DNA of 64,000 bases, taken from Fimbriimonadaceae bacterium. Its GTDB lineage: Bacteria; Armatimonadota; Fimbriimonadia; Fimbriimonadales; Fimbriimonadaceae. Of the stretch, positions 7,255-15,626 are shown one piece after another. Each line of letters starts with the position of its first letter. The stretch's first letter is position 1. The position numbers and the translations under genes are program-made. The notes under the pieces are model-generated. The model did not search any database. It worked only from the letters and a program-made list of their open reading frames with translations, and had not been told where the DNA came from. The stretch lies in contig CP075365.1 of assembly GCA_019454125.1 (NCBI GenBank), positions 1,358,218 through 1,422,217 on the forward strand. Reading direction: 5' to 3'.

Positions 7255-8912
7255 TTACGCTCTTCCATGAGCCAACCTTTGATCAAGAGTGCTATCGCTT
7301 GCGGTTTTTGGCGTGCCATCTTTTTAATCTGTTCCAGCGGAACGTCGATCCGGGCTCGGATTGCTTCGACGTCGACGGAATCGTCAATACTTTCAACTCC
7401 CATCTGCTGCAAAGCTTCTGCGATCTCCGGTTCGGTTCGAGCGAGTTCTGCGACCGTACGCGTATTTCCAGAATTGGGACTTCGCTCTAAGATGCCGCTG
7501 ATTTCGTCTTGTTGCGGGTTTCCAGACGGCACCTGCATAGTGCCGCCAGCAGGCAACGCCATCGTTAAGGTCTTTCCGGGGATTTTGCCGAGCGCCTTCG
7601 TTACCATGAAGCCGACAAAGACGAGGGCGGCGATGGGGAGAAGGCTTATAATCTGTTGCACCTGTGCCTTGGCCGCCGAGTCGGCAAGCGCCTTCTTCTC
7701 CAGGTCTTTCATGCTCGTGTCGAAAGACACTGCCTGGACGCTTCCTGCAAATCCCGGAGTCCCTTTTCGATCTCCAAGATAGCTGTCGACTATCGATTGG
7801 ACGGGAGCGACGTCCTTGATAGCGGTGTTGTTCGCGATGACGCTAACTGTCATCGCGATTAGCTTGCCTGGCGACTTCTTGAGTTCGCGACTGGTCTCGG
7901 TACTTGGGTATTGGTTAGAGACGACCTCGCTGGAGTATTTGGCAGACTTGGGAATATCGACTGCAGTGGGGGCGGAGGGAGTGTTGCTGTCGAGACCCGC
8001 AGCTCCGCCGACCGTGTTTCCGGAGCCGTCCGTCATCGTCTCTGTCGACTTTTGTGCGACCTTCTTGTCCCCAAACTCGAGGATCTTCTCGTGCTGGGAC
8101 ACAGAGTCCATGTCCAGTTCGACCTGCACCATGGCTACTGTATTGCCGGGCCCGAACGCCACGTCAAGTCGTCGCTGGAGGTCCCTTTCCCGTCGCTTCG
8201 ACTCTTCGACTTCTGCCTCGATCTTCCTCGAGGCAATAGACTCGGAGCTGCCCTGCTGGTCACCATCGTAAATCAATCGTCCAGAAGCGATAACATTTAC
8301 GCCACTAGACTTTAATCCGGTCACTTTGCTCTGCACCAGACGAGCGATGGCGATGGCCTGGTCTGAAGACACAGACCCCATGGATTGCTCGACAATGTTC
8401 ACGGAAGCGGTCGGTGGTACGACTTCGTCCTGAAAGGGTGAATCTTTGCCTAAGGCAATGTGGACCGTCGCCTGGGATACGCCCGCGAACTTCAGTATTG
8501 AGTTCTCGAGTTCTCCCTCGATGGCCGCGATAATTTTTTCGCGTTCCTGCGCCGGAGTGTTAAACGAATTGATCCCATCGAGCAGTTCGAGACCTTTGCT
8601 TCCAGAGTTCGGAGTCTTACCGGATGCGGCGAGCCGCATCTTAACTTCGTCGATGCGGTCGGACGGCACCAGGACCGTGCCCTGCGTGCCGATCTGGACT
8701 GGGACGCCTAAGGCGTTAAGTTCATCGACGACAGCTCCCTGGTCTTTGGCGGTTAAGCCGGAGTAGACAGGTTGAAACCGTGGAGCAGTGGCAAAGTGGA
8801 ATGTCAGGCCCATCAAGAGGGCCAGAATCGCCGCGCCAAAGATCGTGACCGTACGTTGAGTACGGTCCGCTCCCTCCCACCAATCTTTGATCCTTTGGAC
8901 TATTGCACCCAT
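7251..8912 (-). CDS. fliF: flagellar MS-ring protein FliF
   Basis: The 553-residue protein has an N-terminal membrane segment (about residues 23-43), the RBM ring-building region (PVYSGLTAKDQGAVVDELNALG, then DGINSFNTPAQEREKI), a long periplasmic part, and a second membrane segment near residues 425-445 (LLPIAALVFVGFMVTKAL). The cytoplasmic tail ends with a FliG-binding-like acidic helix. It is the base of the basal body and export gate housing. There is a 61-bp gap to fliE upstream. Confidence 0.96.
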   Translation of the reverse strand: MGAIVQRIKDWWEGADRTQRTVTIFGAAILALLMGLTFHFATAPRFQPVYSGLTAKDQGAVVDELNALGVPVQIGTQGTVLVPSDRIDEVKMRLAASGKTPNSGSKGLELLDGINSFNTPAQEREKIIAAIEGELENSILKFAGVSQATVHIALGKDSPFQDEVVPPTASVNIVEQSMGSVSSDQAIAIARLVQSKVTGLKSSGVNVIASGRLIYDGDQQGSSESIASRKIEAEVEESKRRERDLQRRLDVAFGPGNTVAMVQVELDMDSVSQHEKILEFGDKKVAQKSTETMTDGSGNTVGGAAGLDSNTPSAPTAVDIPKSAKYSSEVVSNQYPSTETSRELKKSPGKLIAMTVSVIANNTAIKDVAPVQSIVDSYLGDRKGTPGFAGSVQAVSFDTSMKDLEKKALADSAAKAQVQQIISLLPIAALVFVGFMVTKALGKIPGKTLTMALPAGGTMQVPSGNPQQDEISGILERSPNSGNTRTVAELARTEPEIAEALQQMGVESIDDSVDVEAIRARIDVPLEQIKKMARQKPQAIALLIKGWLMEERK

Positions 8913-8973
8913 TTATGAAAAATGCGAACGTCCACTTCCTGAAGATTCTGGTCGCTAGCGACCACGCGCAAAA

Positions 8974-9264
8974 TCAGACTTGCATGCGGCTGATTTCTTG
9001 GTAGGCTTCCAGGAGCTTGTTCCTTACCTGAATGGTTAAGGACATTGCCGTGCTGGCGCGTTCCATCGCGATCATCAGGTCGTGGTACTCGACCGGTCGA
9101 TTCGCCATGAGGTCGTTCTGGAGCTGCATAGCGTTCTGCTGCGACTCGTTCACGTCCTTCAGGGCGTCCATCAACAATTGGCCGAAATCTTGCGACTTGT
9201 CTGGAGTCGCAAGGCTCTTACCACTCTGAGCAAGATTGTTCGCGATCTGGGAGTTGATTCTCAC
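8974..9264 (-). CDS. fliE: flagellar hook-basal body complex protein FliE
   Basis: The 96-residue product is small and helical, with the family's FGQLLMDALKDVNESQQ and C-terminal MIAMERASTAMSLTIQVRNKLLEAYQEI segments. FliE joins the MS ring and export gate to the proximal rod. It lies 17 bp after flgC in the canonical flgB-flgC-fliE order. Confidence 0.95.
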   Translation of the reverse strand: MRINSQIANNLAQSGKSLATPDKSQDFGQLLMDALKDVNESQQNAMQLQNDLMANRPVEYHDLMIAMERASTAMSLTIQVRNKLLEAYQEISRMQV

Positions 9265-9281
9265 TGCCTAGTCCTCTAGCT

Positions 9282-9671
9282 TTAAGCCCGGCCAATTGAA
9301 AGGGCTGAACGCACCATATTGCGCGAACTGTTATAAGCAGCGACATTCGCCTCATAGGATCTTTGGGCGGTGATCATATCCACCATTTCACGCAAAGGTT
9401 CCACATTACTGTACTGCACGTTGCCCTGGGCGTCTGCCTGCGGATTGCCAGGTTCGAAGACGTTGCGGAAGCTCGCCCGGTCTTCTTCGACCCGGCCGAT
9501 CGAGACACCGTCTTCTCCACCCCTCAGGATAACGGCACGGCGACGATAAGGATCCTTTCCGTCGACACGCATGGAGTTGGCGTTAGCGATATTGGACGCG
9601 ATAACGTCCATCCGAAACCGCTCCGCACTCATGCCGCTTGCACTAATGCCCATCGCAGATCGAATGTTCAT
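9282..9671 (-). CDS. flgC: flagellar proximal rod protein FlgC
   Basis: The 129-residue protein shows the rod-type N-terminal signature (GISASGMSAERFRMDVIASN) and the C-terminal helix around VDMITAQRSYEANVAAYN that is shared by axial proteins. It polymerises in the proximal rod after type III export. Its start overlaps the flgB stop by one base. Confidence 0.96.
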   Translation of the reverse strand: MNIRSAMGISASGMSAERFRMDVIASNIANANSMRVDGKDPYRRRAVILRGGEDGVSIGRVEEDRASFRNVFEPGNPQADAQGNVQYSNVEPLREMVDMITAQRSYEANVAAYNSSRNMVRSALSIGRA

Positions 9672-10036
9672 TATCTACCTTCCCGGATAACTGTCTTCAG
9701 TCCGCTGAAGTAGCGGCTCGTTAATTCGATAAGCGTTTCGTACCGGACTTCCGATTCGCCGATAGCGACGACCTCCTTTTCCATATCGACGCTGTTTCCG
9801 TCGATGCGGTTGGAGCCGGACTTGGATTGGGGGTCACCTGTTCGGCGCAGGGATCCTGCCCGGCGTCCTTGCGCCCCTTCAAGCTCGATTCCAAAGTCGA
9901 TGTCCCGTCGCTTGTAGCCCGGTACGTTGACGTTCGCCAGGTTCGTGGTCAAGAGGCTGTGCCGTTCCGCGGTCCGATCCAGCGCGCGCTCCAGGTTCAG
10001 GGAGTGCGGCCCCATCAGCTTGTTGAGTTGAAACAT
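9671..10036 (-). CDS. flgB: flagellar proximal rod protein FlgB
   Basis: This is the first gene of the operon. The product of about 121 residues carries the motif LTTNLANVNVPGYKRRDIDFG and a C-terminal region (VRYETLIELTSRYFSGLKTVI) typical of FlgB. The ATG preceding FQLNKLMG is preferred over a start 17 codons upstream because it has AAGGTAAGG just before it and gives the standard N-terminus. The promoter is presumably in the 166-bp gap shared with the divergent aminotransferase gene. Confidence 0.94.
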   Translation of the reverse strand: MFQLNKLMGPHSLNLERALDRTAERHSLLTTNLANVNVPGYKRRDIDFGIELEGAQGRRAGSLRRTGDPQSKSGSNRIDGNSVDMEKEVVAIGESEVRYETLIELTSRYFSGLKTVIREGR

Positions 10037-10136
10037 CTGCCTTACCTCGCGCGATCCGTCGCGGTTCGCCCTTCCGTGGCGGCCCACTGCGGGCCCGTGT
10101 CATCTGTCGGTCGAAAGGCGCCGTGGGCTTAGGCCG

Positions 10137-10161
10137 GCGGGGCATCTTGGCCCGCTTTTTT
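10137..10161 (+). terminator. weak terminator-like hairpin with T6 tract
   Basis: GCGGG (10137-10141) and CCCGC (10151-10155) can pair, followed by TTTTTT. It lies in a divergent intergenic region with no plus-strand gene upstream, so it may be fortuitous or end an unseen short transcript. Confidence 0.25.
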
Positions 10162-10190
10162 CCTGGCCCGAGCCGCGGGGAAAAGGCCCG

Positions 10191-10196
10191 TAAAAT
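10191..10196 (+). promoter_or_regulatory. -10 box (TAAAAT) of a leaderless gene
   Basis: TAAAAT ends 6 nt before the GTG of the aminotransferase gene, with no room for a Shine-Dalgarno sequence. The transcript would start at or next to the start codon. Confidence 0.45.
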
Positions 10197-10202
10197 ACGA
10201 CC

Positions 10203-11456
10203 GTGAAGCCCGACGACTTTCTGGCGCAGGTTACGGACCAATATGCCCGGCACGTCAACCCCTACCAAGCGAGGCTGATGGCCTTCGCGGGTTTCGGGGT
10301 CGAGGTCGAGGCCGAGGGCTGCTACGTGACGGACCACGAGGGCCGCAAGTTCTTAGACTGCCTGGGCGGGTTCGGAGTTTTTGCCCTGGGGCACCGGCAT
10401 CCGAAAGTCGTCGAGGCGGTCAAGCGACAGCTCGAAGCCATGCCGATGAGCTGCAAAACCTTCTTCAATTCGCGCCAAGCCGAGTTGGCCGAGCGCCTTG
10501 CTCAGGTTGCGCCGAAGGGGCTGGAGTTCACGTTCTTCAGCAATAGCGGGGCAGAGGCGGTTGAGGCGGCCATGAAGATGGCGAAGATCGCGACCGGGCG
10601 CGCAGGGTTCGTCTCCACAACCGGTGGCTACCACGGCAAGACGCTCGGCGCGCTCAGCGTGACCGGGCGGGACAAATATCGCAGTCCGGCCCAACCCCTT
10701 CTTGCCGGGGTCGAGTTTGTGCCCTATGGAGACGCAGGCGCGGCTGAGGCGGCCATGGGCGAGGGTGTCGCCGCTTTCATCGTCGAACCCGTCCAGGGCG
10801 AGGGCGGGGTGCAGATCCCCCCGCCGGGCTACCTCGCCGAGCTGCGCAGGGTCTGTGACAAGGTCGGCGCCCTGCTCATCGTCGACGAGGTGCAAACTGG
10901 CGTCGGGAGGACGGGCCGAATGTTCGGCAGCGAGCACGATGGAGTGATGCCGGACTTGATGCCGTTGGCCAAAGCCTTGGGCGGCGGGGTCATGCCGATC
11001 GGGGCGACGATGGGAACGGAGGCGGTTTGGCAAGGCGTCTTCGGCCAAAACCCGCTGATGCACACGTCCACCTTCGGCGGCAACCAGTTGGCTTGCGCCG
11101 CCGCGATCGCCACGCTCGACATCGTGCGGGAGGAAGGGTTGGTGGAGCGTTCCGCCCATGTGGGCGCCTTGTTCTTGGCGGCGCTGAAGGAGGCGCTGGC
11201 GGGACAGGAACTGGTCGCAGAGGTCCGCGGCAAGGGCCTCCTCATCGGGATCGAGTTCGCGGTCGACGAGATCGGAGAGCTGATCGTCGCCCTCGCGCTT
11301 AAGCGGGGGCTGATCGTGGCCTACACGCTCAACAACCCGCGGGTCATCCGGATCGAGCCGCCGTTGGTCATCACTGAGGAGCAGGCGCGTTGGGCGGTGC
11401 AGACCGTCGCGGAAGCCGTGACGGAAACGACCGAGATGGTGGCAAGCCTCACCTAA
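10203..11456 (+). CDS. class III PLP aminotransferase (acetylornithine/putrescine type)
   Basis: This 417-residue fold-type I enzyme has the class III hallmarks FFSNSGAEAVEAAMKMA (phosphate-binding Ser-Gly-Ala), TTGGYHGKTLGALS, LLIVDEVQTGVGRTG with the PLP-pyridine Asp, and PLAKALGGG with the Schiff-base Lys (residue 257). The long N-terminal segment and sequence style resemble putrescine/4-aminobutyrate-type enzymes (PatA/YgjG) as much as ArgD, so the omega-amino donor is uncertain. No arginine or polyamine genes adjoin it. The GTG start follows a -10 box by 6 nt. Confidence 0.88.
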   Translation: MKPDDFLAQVTDQYARHVNPYQARLMAFAGFGVEVEAEGCYVTDHEGRKFLDCLGGFGVFALGHRHPKVVEAVKRQLEAMPMSCKTFFNSRQAELAERLAQVAPKGLEFTFFSNSGAEAVEAAMKMAKIATGRAGFVSTTGGYHGKTLGALSVTGRDKYRSPAQPLLAGVEFVPYGDAGAAEAAMGEGVAAFIVEPVQGEGGVQIPPPGYLAELRRVCDKVGALLIVDEVQTGVGRTGRMFGSEHDGVMPDLMPLAKALGGGVMPIGATMGTEAVWQGVFGQNPLMHTSTFGGNQLACAAAIATLDIVREEGLVERSAHVGALFLAALKEALAGQELVAEVRGKGLLIGIEFAVDEIGELIVALALKRGLIVAYTLNNPRVIRIEPPLVITEEQARWAVQTVAEAVTETTEMVASLT

Positions 11457-12057
11457 GGCTCACCTTCGGACCCCTCAGCGCCTTTGCTTCGAACGCCATC
11501 GCCATGGCCGTATCGCCACGGCTCCGCGCGTCGTCGCAGAGGATGTTCGCCGCTTCCTGGTAGAGCTTGTCCGCTTGCTCCCGCAAGGGGGCCAGCCAGG
11601 CGGCGTCAGTATCGGTCGCCAGCGGCCCGCCATAGAGCTCGACCGCCGATCGGAACAGCGCAAGCCGCCCCGCGTCCGGAGTCGAGTCACAATCCGCCAA
11701 AGCCCGGAAAAAGTGCTGCGCGTCGACGAAGACTTCCTCTGGGTCGAGGCGCACGTTGTGGCGGTCCACCTGCAAGGCGTCGCCCAATCCCGTGCCCGCC
11801 TCGGCGGCGGAGCGCCGCAGGTTATAGAGTGTGACGCTGAGCCGGTTGCGCGCCTCACGCGGCTCCACCATTGGCCACAGGATTCGGTTCAGCCAGAGCC
11901 GCGGCACGGGCTCCGATCCATGAAGACCAAGGTAGACGAGGAGCTCTCGAGCCTTTGCCGTGGGGAAGCGGTCGAGACGGCAATCCCCTTTGCGCAGGCA
12001 CACCGTCCCAAAGAGGACCAGTTCGAGACGCCCGCGGGAAGCAGTTGCTGGAGACAT
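11449..12057 (-). CDS. BTAD/SARP-like transcriptional regulator (short)
   Basis: The 202-residue protein has an N-terminal OmpR-type winged helix (about residues 10-95; FPTAKARELLVYLGLHG then RNRLSVTLYNLRRS) followed by a bacterial transcriptional activation domain (about 100-200; DAQHFFRALADCD, AVELYGGPLATDTDAAWLAPLREQ). It has no NB-ARC or TPR extension, so it is a minimal SARP-like regulator. Its stop overlaps the convergent aminotransferase end by 8 nt. A TATAAC box lies about 14 nt upstream of its ATG. Targets are unknown. Confidence 0.8.
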   Translation of the reverse strand: MSPATASRGRLELVLFGTVCLRKGDCRLDRFPTAKARELLVYLGLHGSEPVPRLWLNRILWPMVEPREARNRLSVTLYNLRRSAAEAGTGLGDALQVDRHNVRLDPEEVFVDAQHFFRALADCDSTPDAGRLALFRSAVELYGGPLATDTDAAWLAPLREQADKLYQEAANILCDDARSRGDTAMAMAFEAKALRGPKVSLR

Positions 12058-12200
12058 AGACTTAAGACGCAGTTATAGCACGAAACTACTCGTCATGCGT
12101 ACACCTGTTCGCCCTTTTAATGGCGACGCCGGACGACGTTCGAAGTCATTCGGGCCTCAGACGAAACGAGTCGTGCAGAAAATCGGTATCTTTTCATGAG

Positions 12201-13058
12201 ATGCGAGCTTTTCGTCCGCTCCTGACCGTTTGCGCCCTGCTTGTCGCGGCTGGGTCTTTGGCCCAAAGCCAGCCCACTAAGCTGCGGTTTCAGCCTGGGG
12301 CCGGCCTTTACAAAATGACCATGTCCACGGACATGAAGATGTCCTTCAGCGGCATGATGGACCGGGAGATGAAGATGAAGACCGACACCTCCCAGAACAT
12401 CGACTTTGGCGCCGATGCCGATGGGTGGAGCAAGTTCACCATCACGACCACAGACATCAAGATGGCGGGCGACGACCCGGGCCAAGGGATGGGCGGCGAT
12501 CCGCAAGACATGGTGGACGGGCTCAAGAAGGTCAAGATCGTGGGCGAGGTGAATCAGCGGGGCGGGACGCGCAACGTGCAACTGGCCGACGCGGATAGTC
12601 TTGACCCGATGTCGCAGGGCGCCATGGTCCGGTCGGTCGAGCAGTTCACCCAGCTCGGCTTCTTCGGATTGGAGTTCCCCGAGGACGACGTCTCCGTCGG
12701 CACCAAGTGGTCGAAAGAGATGGACATGAAGAAGCTCCTGGAAGCGAGCATGATGGGCATGGCCCAGGACATCCAGGGCAAGTTGCCGACCACCTTCGAG
12801 GTCGAAGGGTTCGAGGACGTAGACGGCCAGCCTCACGCGAAAGTGAAGTTCTTCTCGGACGGAAAGGCGACCTTCAACATCAACGTCGGCAGCGGGGACA
12901 CTGCGGGCAGCATGAGCATCACCGTCCTGGGCCACTCGTGGATCAGCCTCGGCACCGGCATGCCGACGAAGAGCGTCAGCGAGACCGCGCTCATGATCGA
13001 TATGGGCATGCTTCAGATCCAGCAGGAAATGAAGTCCGAAGCCAAGATCTCCAAGTAA
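12201..13058 (+). CDS. exported protein of unknown function (DUF6263-like)
   Basis: The product of about 285 residues has a signal peptide (MRAFRPLLTVCALLVAAGSLAQ) and a Met/Lys/Asp-rich beta-structured mature part with repeated short motifs (YKMTMSTDMKMSF, DREMKMKTD). The segment FPEDDVSVGTKWSKEMDM resembles the family sometimes labelled DUF6263, but I am not certain of the name. The ATG is chosen over an upstream in-frame ATG because it immediately precedes the signal peptide; a TATCTT box lies 8 nt before it. A shared terminator separates it from the next gene. Confidence 0.7.
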   Translation: MRAFRPLLTVCALLVAAGSLAQSQPTKLRFQPGAGLYKMTMSTDMKMSFSGMMDREMKMKTDTSQNIDFGADADGWSKFTITTTDIKMAGDDPGQGMGGDPQDMVDGLKKVKIVGEVNQRGGTRNVQLADADSLDPMSQGAMVRSVEQFTQLGFFGLEFPEDDVSVGTKWSKEMDMKKLLEASMMGMAQDIQGKLPTTFEVEGFEDVDGQPHAKVKFFSDGKATFNINVGSGDTAGSMSITVLGHSWISLGTGMPTKSVSETALMIDMGMLQIQQEMKSEAKISK

Positions 13059-13077
13059 CCGCCCCGACAACGAAAAG

Positions 13078-13107
13078 AAGCCCCGCTCGTTACGAAGAGC
13101 GGGGCTT
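13078..13107. terminator. bidirectional terminator between convergent genes
   Basis: The 11-bp stem AAGCCCCGCTC/GAGCGGGGCTT encloses an 8-nt loop, with A-rich sequence on the left and T-rich on the right. It can serve both the 12201-13058 gene and the DUF4139 gene. Confidence 0.85.
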
Positions 13108-13129
13108 TCCCTTTGGTTTTGCCCTTGCC

Positions 13130-14569
13130 TTACCAGGTCGTCTCGACCGTGTACTGGACGGTCTTGACCTCGTCCGCCTTCAGGTCGACCTTGAAGACGA
13201 TCGTGTTCGAGTCTTCCTGGACGAACGGCAGGCTGTTCCCCGAGATCTTGTACTCGCCCCAGTGGCGCTCGTAGACGTGGACCGTCGTGGGCTCCTGCTT
13301 GCGGTTTCGAACCTCGATCTGATAGGTCTCGCGGGCGCCGGTGATGGAAGAACCAAACCGGATCCAGTTGAAGCTCGTCCGCTTTCGCGACGCGACGACG
13401 TCGAAGGAACGGCCGACCGGCAGTGAGATCCGCTCCTTGCGCGGCGTGTGGTCGATCGAGGCTTCCCCGATCATCTGCGACCCACCCGACGAGTCCCGCT
13501 GGTAGACCTTGACCGTCCCCTCGGGCAGCGGGATGCCGAGTTGGTTCGCTTCGGTGTTCTCGAATTCGACCAGGAAGAGGGGCGTGATCGGGCCTGTGCC
13601 GACCTCGCCCTCGCTGGGCCGCCACCCTGAATAGGTCCGCATGGCGTCCACGACCAGCTTCTTATCGACCTTCATGCCCTGGGCCTCGAGGAGCGAGATC
13701 TGCTTGATCTCTTTGTTCTTGAGGGTCGCCGGGCGCTGGAGCGTGTAAAGGTGGTACTCGGCGAAGGACTCCTCCTGGAATCCGCCTCTTCCGGCGTCGG
13801 CATCGAACCGCATGGCCTCGTTCTTGGCCGCCATCCGCATCCGCGGCACCACGCGGTAGACGTCGCCGGCCAGGAGCTTGAGCTTTGCGCCCTCGAAAGT
13901 CGCGCCGCTGTTGTTCGTCATCGTGACCCAACCGTTCAGGTCGCCTGCCGTGCCCTTCGCATCAAGGCTCAAGACGTAGTCCGCGCTCCAGTTCATTCCC
14001 TGGGTCAGGTAGCTCATCTCCACCTTGCTCTCGCCCGCGCGCGCCGAATCGACCATCCAGACGAGCGTCGGCTTGCTGATAAGCCCGTTCGGCAGGCTCG
14101 AGACCTCGATCTCGCCCGTGGGGTTGAGCAGGATCCGCCCGTCCTCGGTGCGGATCACCATGCCGTTCCAACTGCCGCTCTGGTTGCCGTATTGGTCGCT
14201 CACCGTGGCGTAGGGCGCGCTTAGGAGCGTGCCCCGCACGACTTCGCGCTGCCCGTTCGGAAGAACCCGGTTGAAGACGATGACCTGCCCGACCGCCTTG
14301 TTCAAGATGGCGCTGGGGCTGATGAGGTCGTACTGGTAGTTCTGCTCCAGGACGCGGAACCCCTTAGGATCAGTGAGGTTGCGGACGCCCACGGAGTTCG
14401 CCTCGATCATCGCGGCCACGTCTTCGACGCTGACCTCCTGCATCCCGCTCCGCAGGTTGAAGACCCTGCTCTCGCGGACGAGCGCGAAGCCCTTGTTGTA
14501 GACCGTCAGCTGGACGTCTTCGGGCTGCCCCTGCGCGATTGCCATACCTAGTGCCATTGAACCCAACAT
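13130..14569 (-). CDS. DUF4139-type exported protein
   Basis: The 479-residue protein has a short hydrophobic signal-like start and the DUF4139/DUF4140 pattern: TVYNKGFALVRESRVFNL at the N-terminus, a central MNWSADYVLSLD segment followed by GWVTMTNNSGATFEGAKLKLLAGDV, and C-terminal beta-rich repeats (RDSSGGSQMIGEASIDHTP, YQIEVRNRKQEPTTVHVYE). Family members are periplasmic or surface beta proteins of unknown biochemical role. The N-terminal Met chosen gives MLGSMALGMAIAQG; a slightly different start would not alter the assignment. The gene is intact and monocistronic. Confidence 0.8.
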   Translation of the reverse strand: MLGSMALGMAIAQGQPEDVQLTVYNKGFALVRESRVFNLRSGMQEVSVEDVAAMIEANSVGVRNLTDPKGFRVLEQNYQYDLISPSAILNKAVGQVIVFNRVLPNGQREVVRGTLLSAPYATVSDQYGNQSGSWNGMVIRTEDGRILLNPTGEIEVSSLPNGLISKPTLVWMVDSARAGESKVEMSYLTQGMNWSADYVLSLDAKGTAGDLNGWVTMTNNSGATFEGAKLKLLAGDVYRVVPRMRMAAKNEAMRFDADAGRGGFQEESFAEYHLYTLQRPATLKNKEIKQISLLEAQGMKVDKKLVVDAMRTYSGWRPSEGEVGTGPITPLFLVEFENTEANQLGIPLPEGTVKVYQRDSSGGSQMIGEASIDHTPRKERISLPVGRSFDVVASRKRTSFNWIRFGSSITGARETYQIEVRNRKQEPTTVHVYERHWGEYKISGNSLPFVQEDSNTIVFKVDLKADEVKTVQYTVETTW

Positions 14570-14691
14570 AGTGTTTCCCGGCTTTGAGACGCCTGACCGC
14601 GCCCTTCGATTCGTCGGCGGGAACTTTCGATGGGCCCCGGGCGGTACGCGCCTCGCCCAGCCTGCCTCAGACCAGGGTCGTCCAGCTCACC

Positions 14692-14755
14692 AAAAACCCT
14701 CTCCCTTGCGAGGGAGAGGGTCGGTGAGCGAAGCGAACCGGGGAGAGGGGTCTCG
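14692..14755. repeat. interspersed CT-rich palindromic element (copy 1)
   Basis: CCCTCTCCCT and AGGGAGAGGG form a stem around TGCG, followed by a G-rich tail (CGGGGAGAGGGG). Related elements occur near 18537, 56396, 59772 and 60030. It lies in the 310-bp gap between the DUF4139 gene and the truncated paralog; the rest of the gap is the heptad repeat plus about 120 bp with nothing recognisable. Confidence 0.6.
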
Positions 14756-14765
14756 AGTTGGAAGG

Positions 14766-14879
14766 CGCCAACCGCCAACCGCCAACCGCCAACTGCCAAC
14801 TGCCAACCGCCAACCGCCAACCGCCAACCGCCAACCGCGAACCGCTAACCGCCAACCGCTAACCGCCAACCGCCAACCG
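14766..14879. repeat. 7-bp tandem repeat (CCAACCG), about 16 units
   Basis: Heptamers of the form CCAACCG, with CCAACTG, CGAACCG and CTAACCG variants, run without interruption for about 114 bp up to the stop codon of the truncated paralog. Because 7 is not a multiple of 3, all frames rotate through it and no coding role is likely. Similar heptads occur inside the intact paralog near 18720-18740. Confidence 0.9.
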
Positions 14880-15254
14880 TCAGGCCGCCTTCTTCTTGCC
14901 GCCCGTGCGGGAAACGCCGTCCTCGAGCGCCAGCGTGACTTGCGAGACGCCGATCTGCCGCAGCTCGGTGGCCTCGCCCGTGGCTAGCTTAACGAACCGG
15001 TACGCCGCCGCATAGTAGCCCGGCGGCACCGTCACGTCCGTGCTCAACCCGCCAATGATGAATCGGAAGAACGCCTTCGAGCGGTAACCGCCCTTCTGCG
15101 GGTTGCGCAACTGGCTGGCGAGCGGCTGAAGCAGCAGTTCGGTGGTCACGCCGGATGCGTTCGGCTGGTTGCCGGTGAAGGTCACCTTGCCCACCCCCGC
15201 CGTGGCCGTCACCACCACGGCGTCACCTGTGAAAGGCGTGGTCGGCGGGGCCGT
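14880..15254 (-). pseudogene. C-terminal remnant of a DUF6266-like paralog, cut off at a REP element
   Basis: About 125 codons are alignable with the C-terminal half of the intact protein at 18281-18979: GDAVVVTA versus GDALVVTA, then SGVTTELLLQPL versus PGVVTELLLQPL, STDVTVPPGYYAAAYRFV versus SRDVTAPQGWHAPAYRFV. Homology runs up to TAPP and then stops at TAA within 5 bp of REP copy 1. The N-terminal half is missing and no plausible start or promoter remains. The internal GTG at 15218 could start a shorter protein, but it would be a domain fragment. Confidence 0.75.
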
Positions 15255-15258
15255 TTAT

Positions 15259-15283
15259 GCCTCGGCACGCCCCGTGCCGAGGC
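15259..15283 (+). repeat. REP palindrome 1 (ccc-loop orientation)
   Basis: The 25-bp element has perfect 11-bp arms GCCTCGGCACG/CGTGCCGAGGC and a CCC loop. It abuts the truncated paralog. Confidence 0.95.
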
Positions 15284-15363
15284 TAAATGCTGAAGCACGA
15301 GAGCAAAAAGGTCGGCTGGTCCAAGTCGAATGCATCGCGTAGGAGGATGGACTAGACTGAGGC

Positions 15364-15622
15364 ATGGCGCTCGCGGTGTTCAGCGTGGCCGAGCAGGATC
15401 TGTCGGTCGAGAATAGCCTCGGCACGGGGCGTGCCGAGGCATGAAAAAGGAACCACCGTCCGCGTGTACCATGCCGCGAGTGCGACGAATACGGTCGCCG
15501 TCCGTTTCGGCACCACCGGACTACCCGCGGCGACGATCGCGAGCGGCAAGTCGTCGGAGTTCGTGTTCGTCGGCGGGAAGTGGCGCTCCACCTACCACGA
15601 CGTCGCGTACGTCCAGCAGTGA
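15364..15622 (+). pseudogene. small unrecognised gene interrupted by REP 2 (copy 1)
   Basis: The 5' part begins ATG, encodes MALAVFSVAEQDLSVENS, and has a TAGACT -10 box 5 nt upstream, the leaderless pattern seen elsewhere. The frame then enters REP 2 (coding SLGTGRAEA) and ends at 15444. Immediately beyond the REP, in another frame, comes a well-formed C-terminal segment (GTTVRVYHAASATNTV, then FVFVGGKWRSTYHDVAYVQQ, stop at 15622). I infer one original gene of about 80 codons split and frameshifted by REP insertion. The C-terminal part resembles small phage-like structural proteins, with low certainty. Confidence 0.55.
15416..15440 (-). repeat. REP palindrome 2 (ggg-loop orientation)
   Basis: Same palindrome as REP 1 in inverse orientation (GGG loop), 132 bp from it, forming a BIME-like pair. 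Confidence 0.95.
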
Positions 15623-15626
15623 AAGC

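Noticed and set aside
12117-13625. 502-codon minus-strand frame
   Set aside because: Spans two convergent genes and their terminator on the opposite strand; composition is a shadow.
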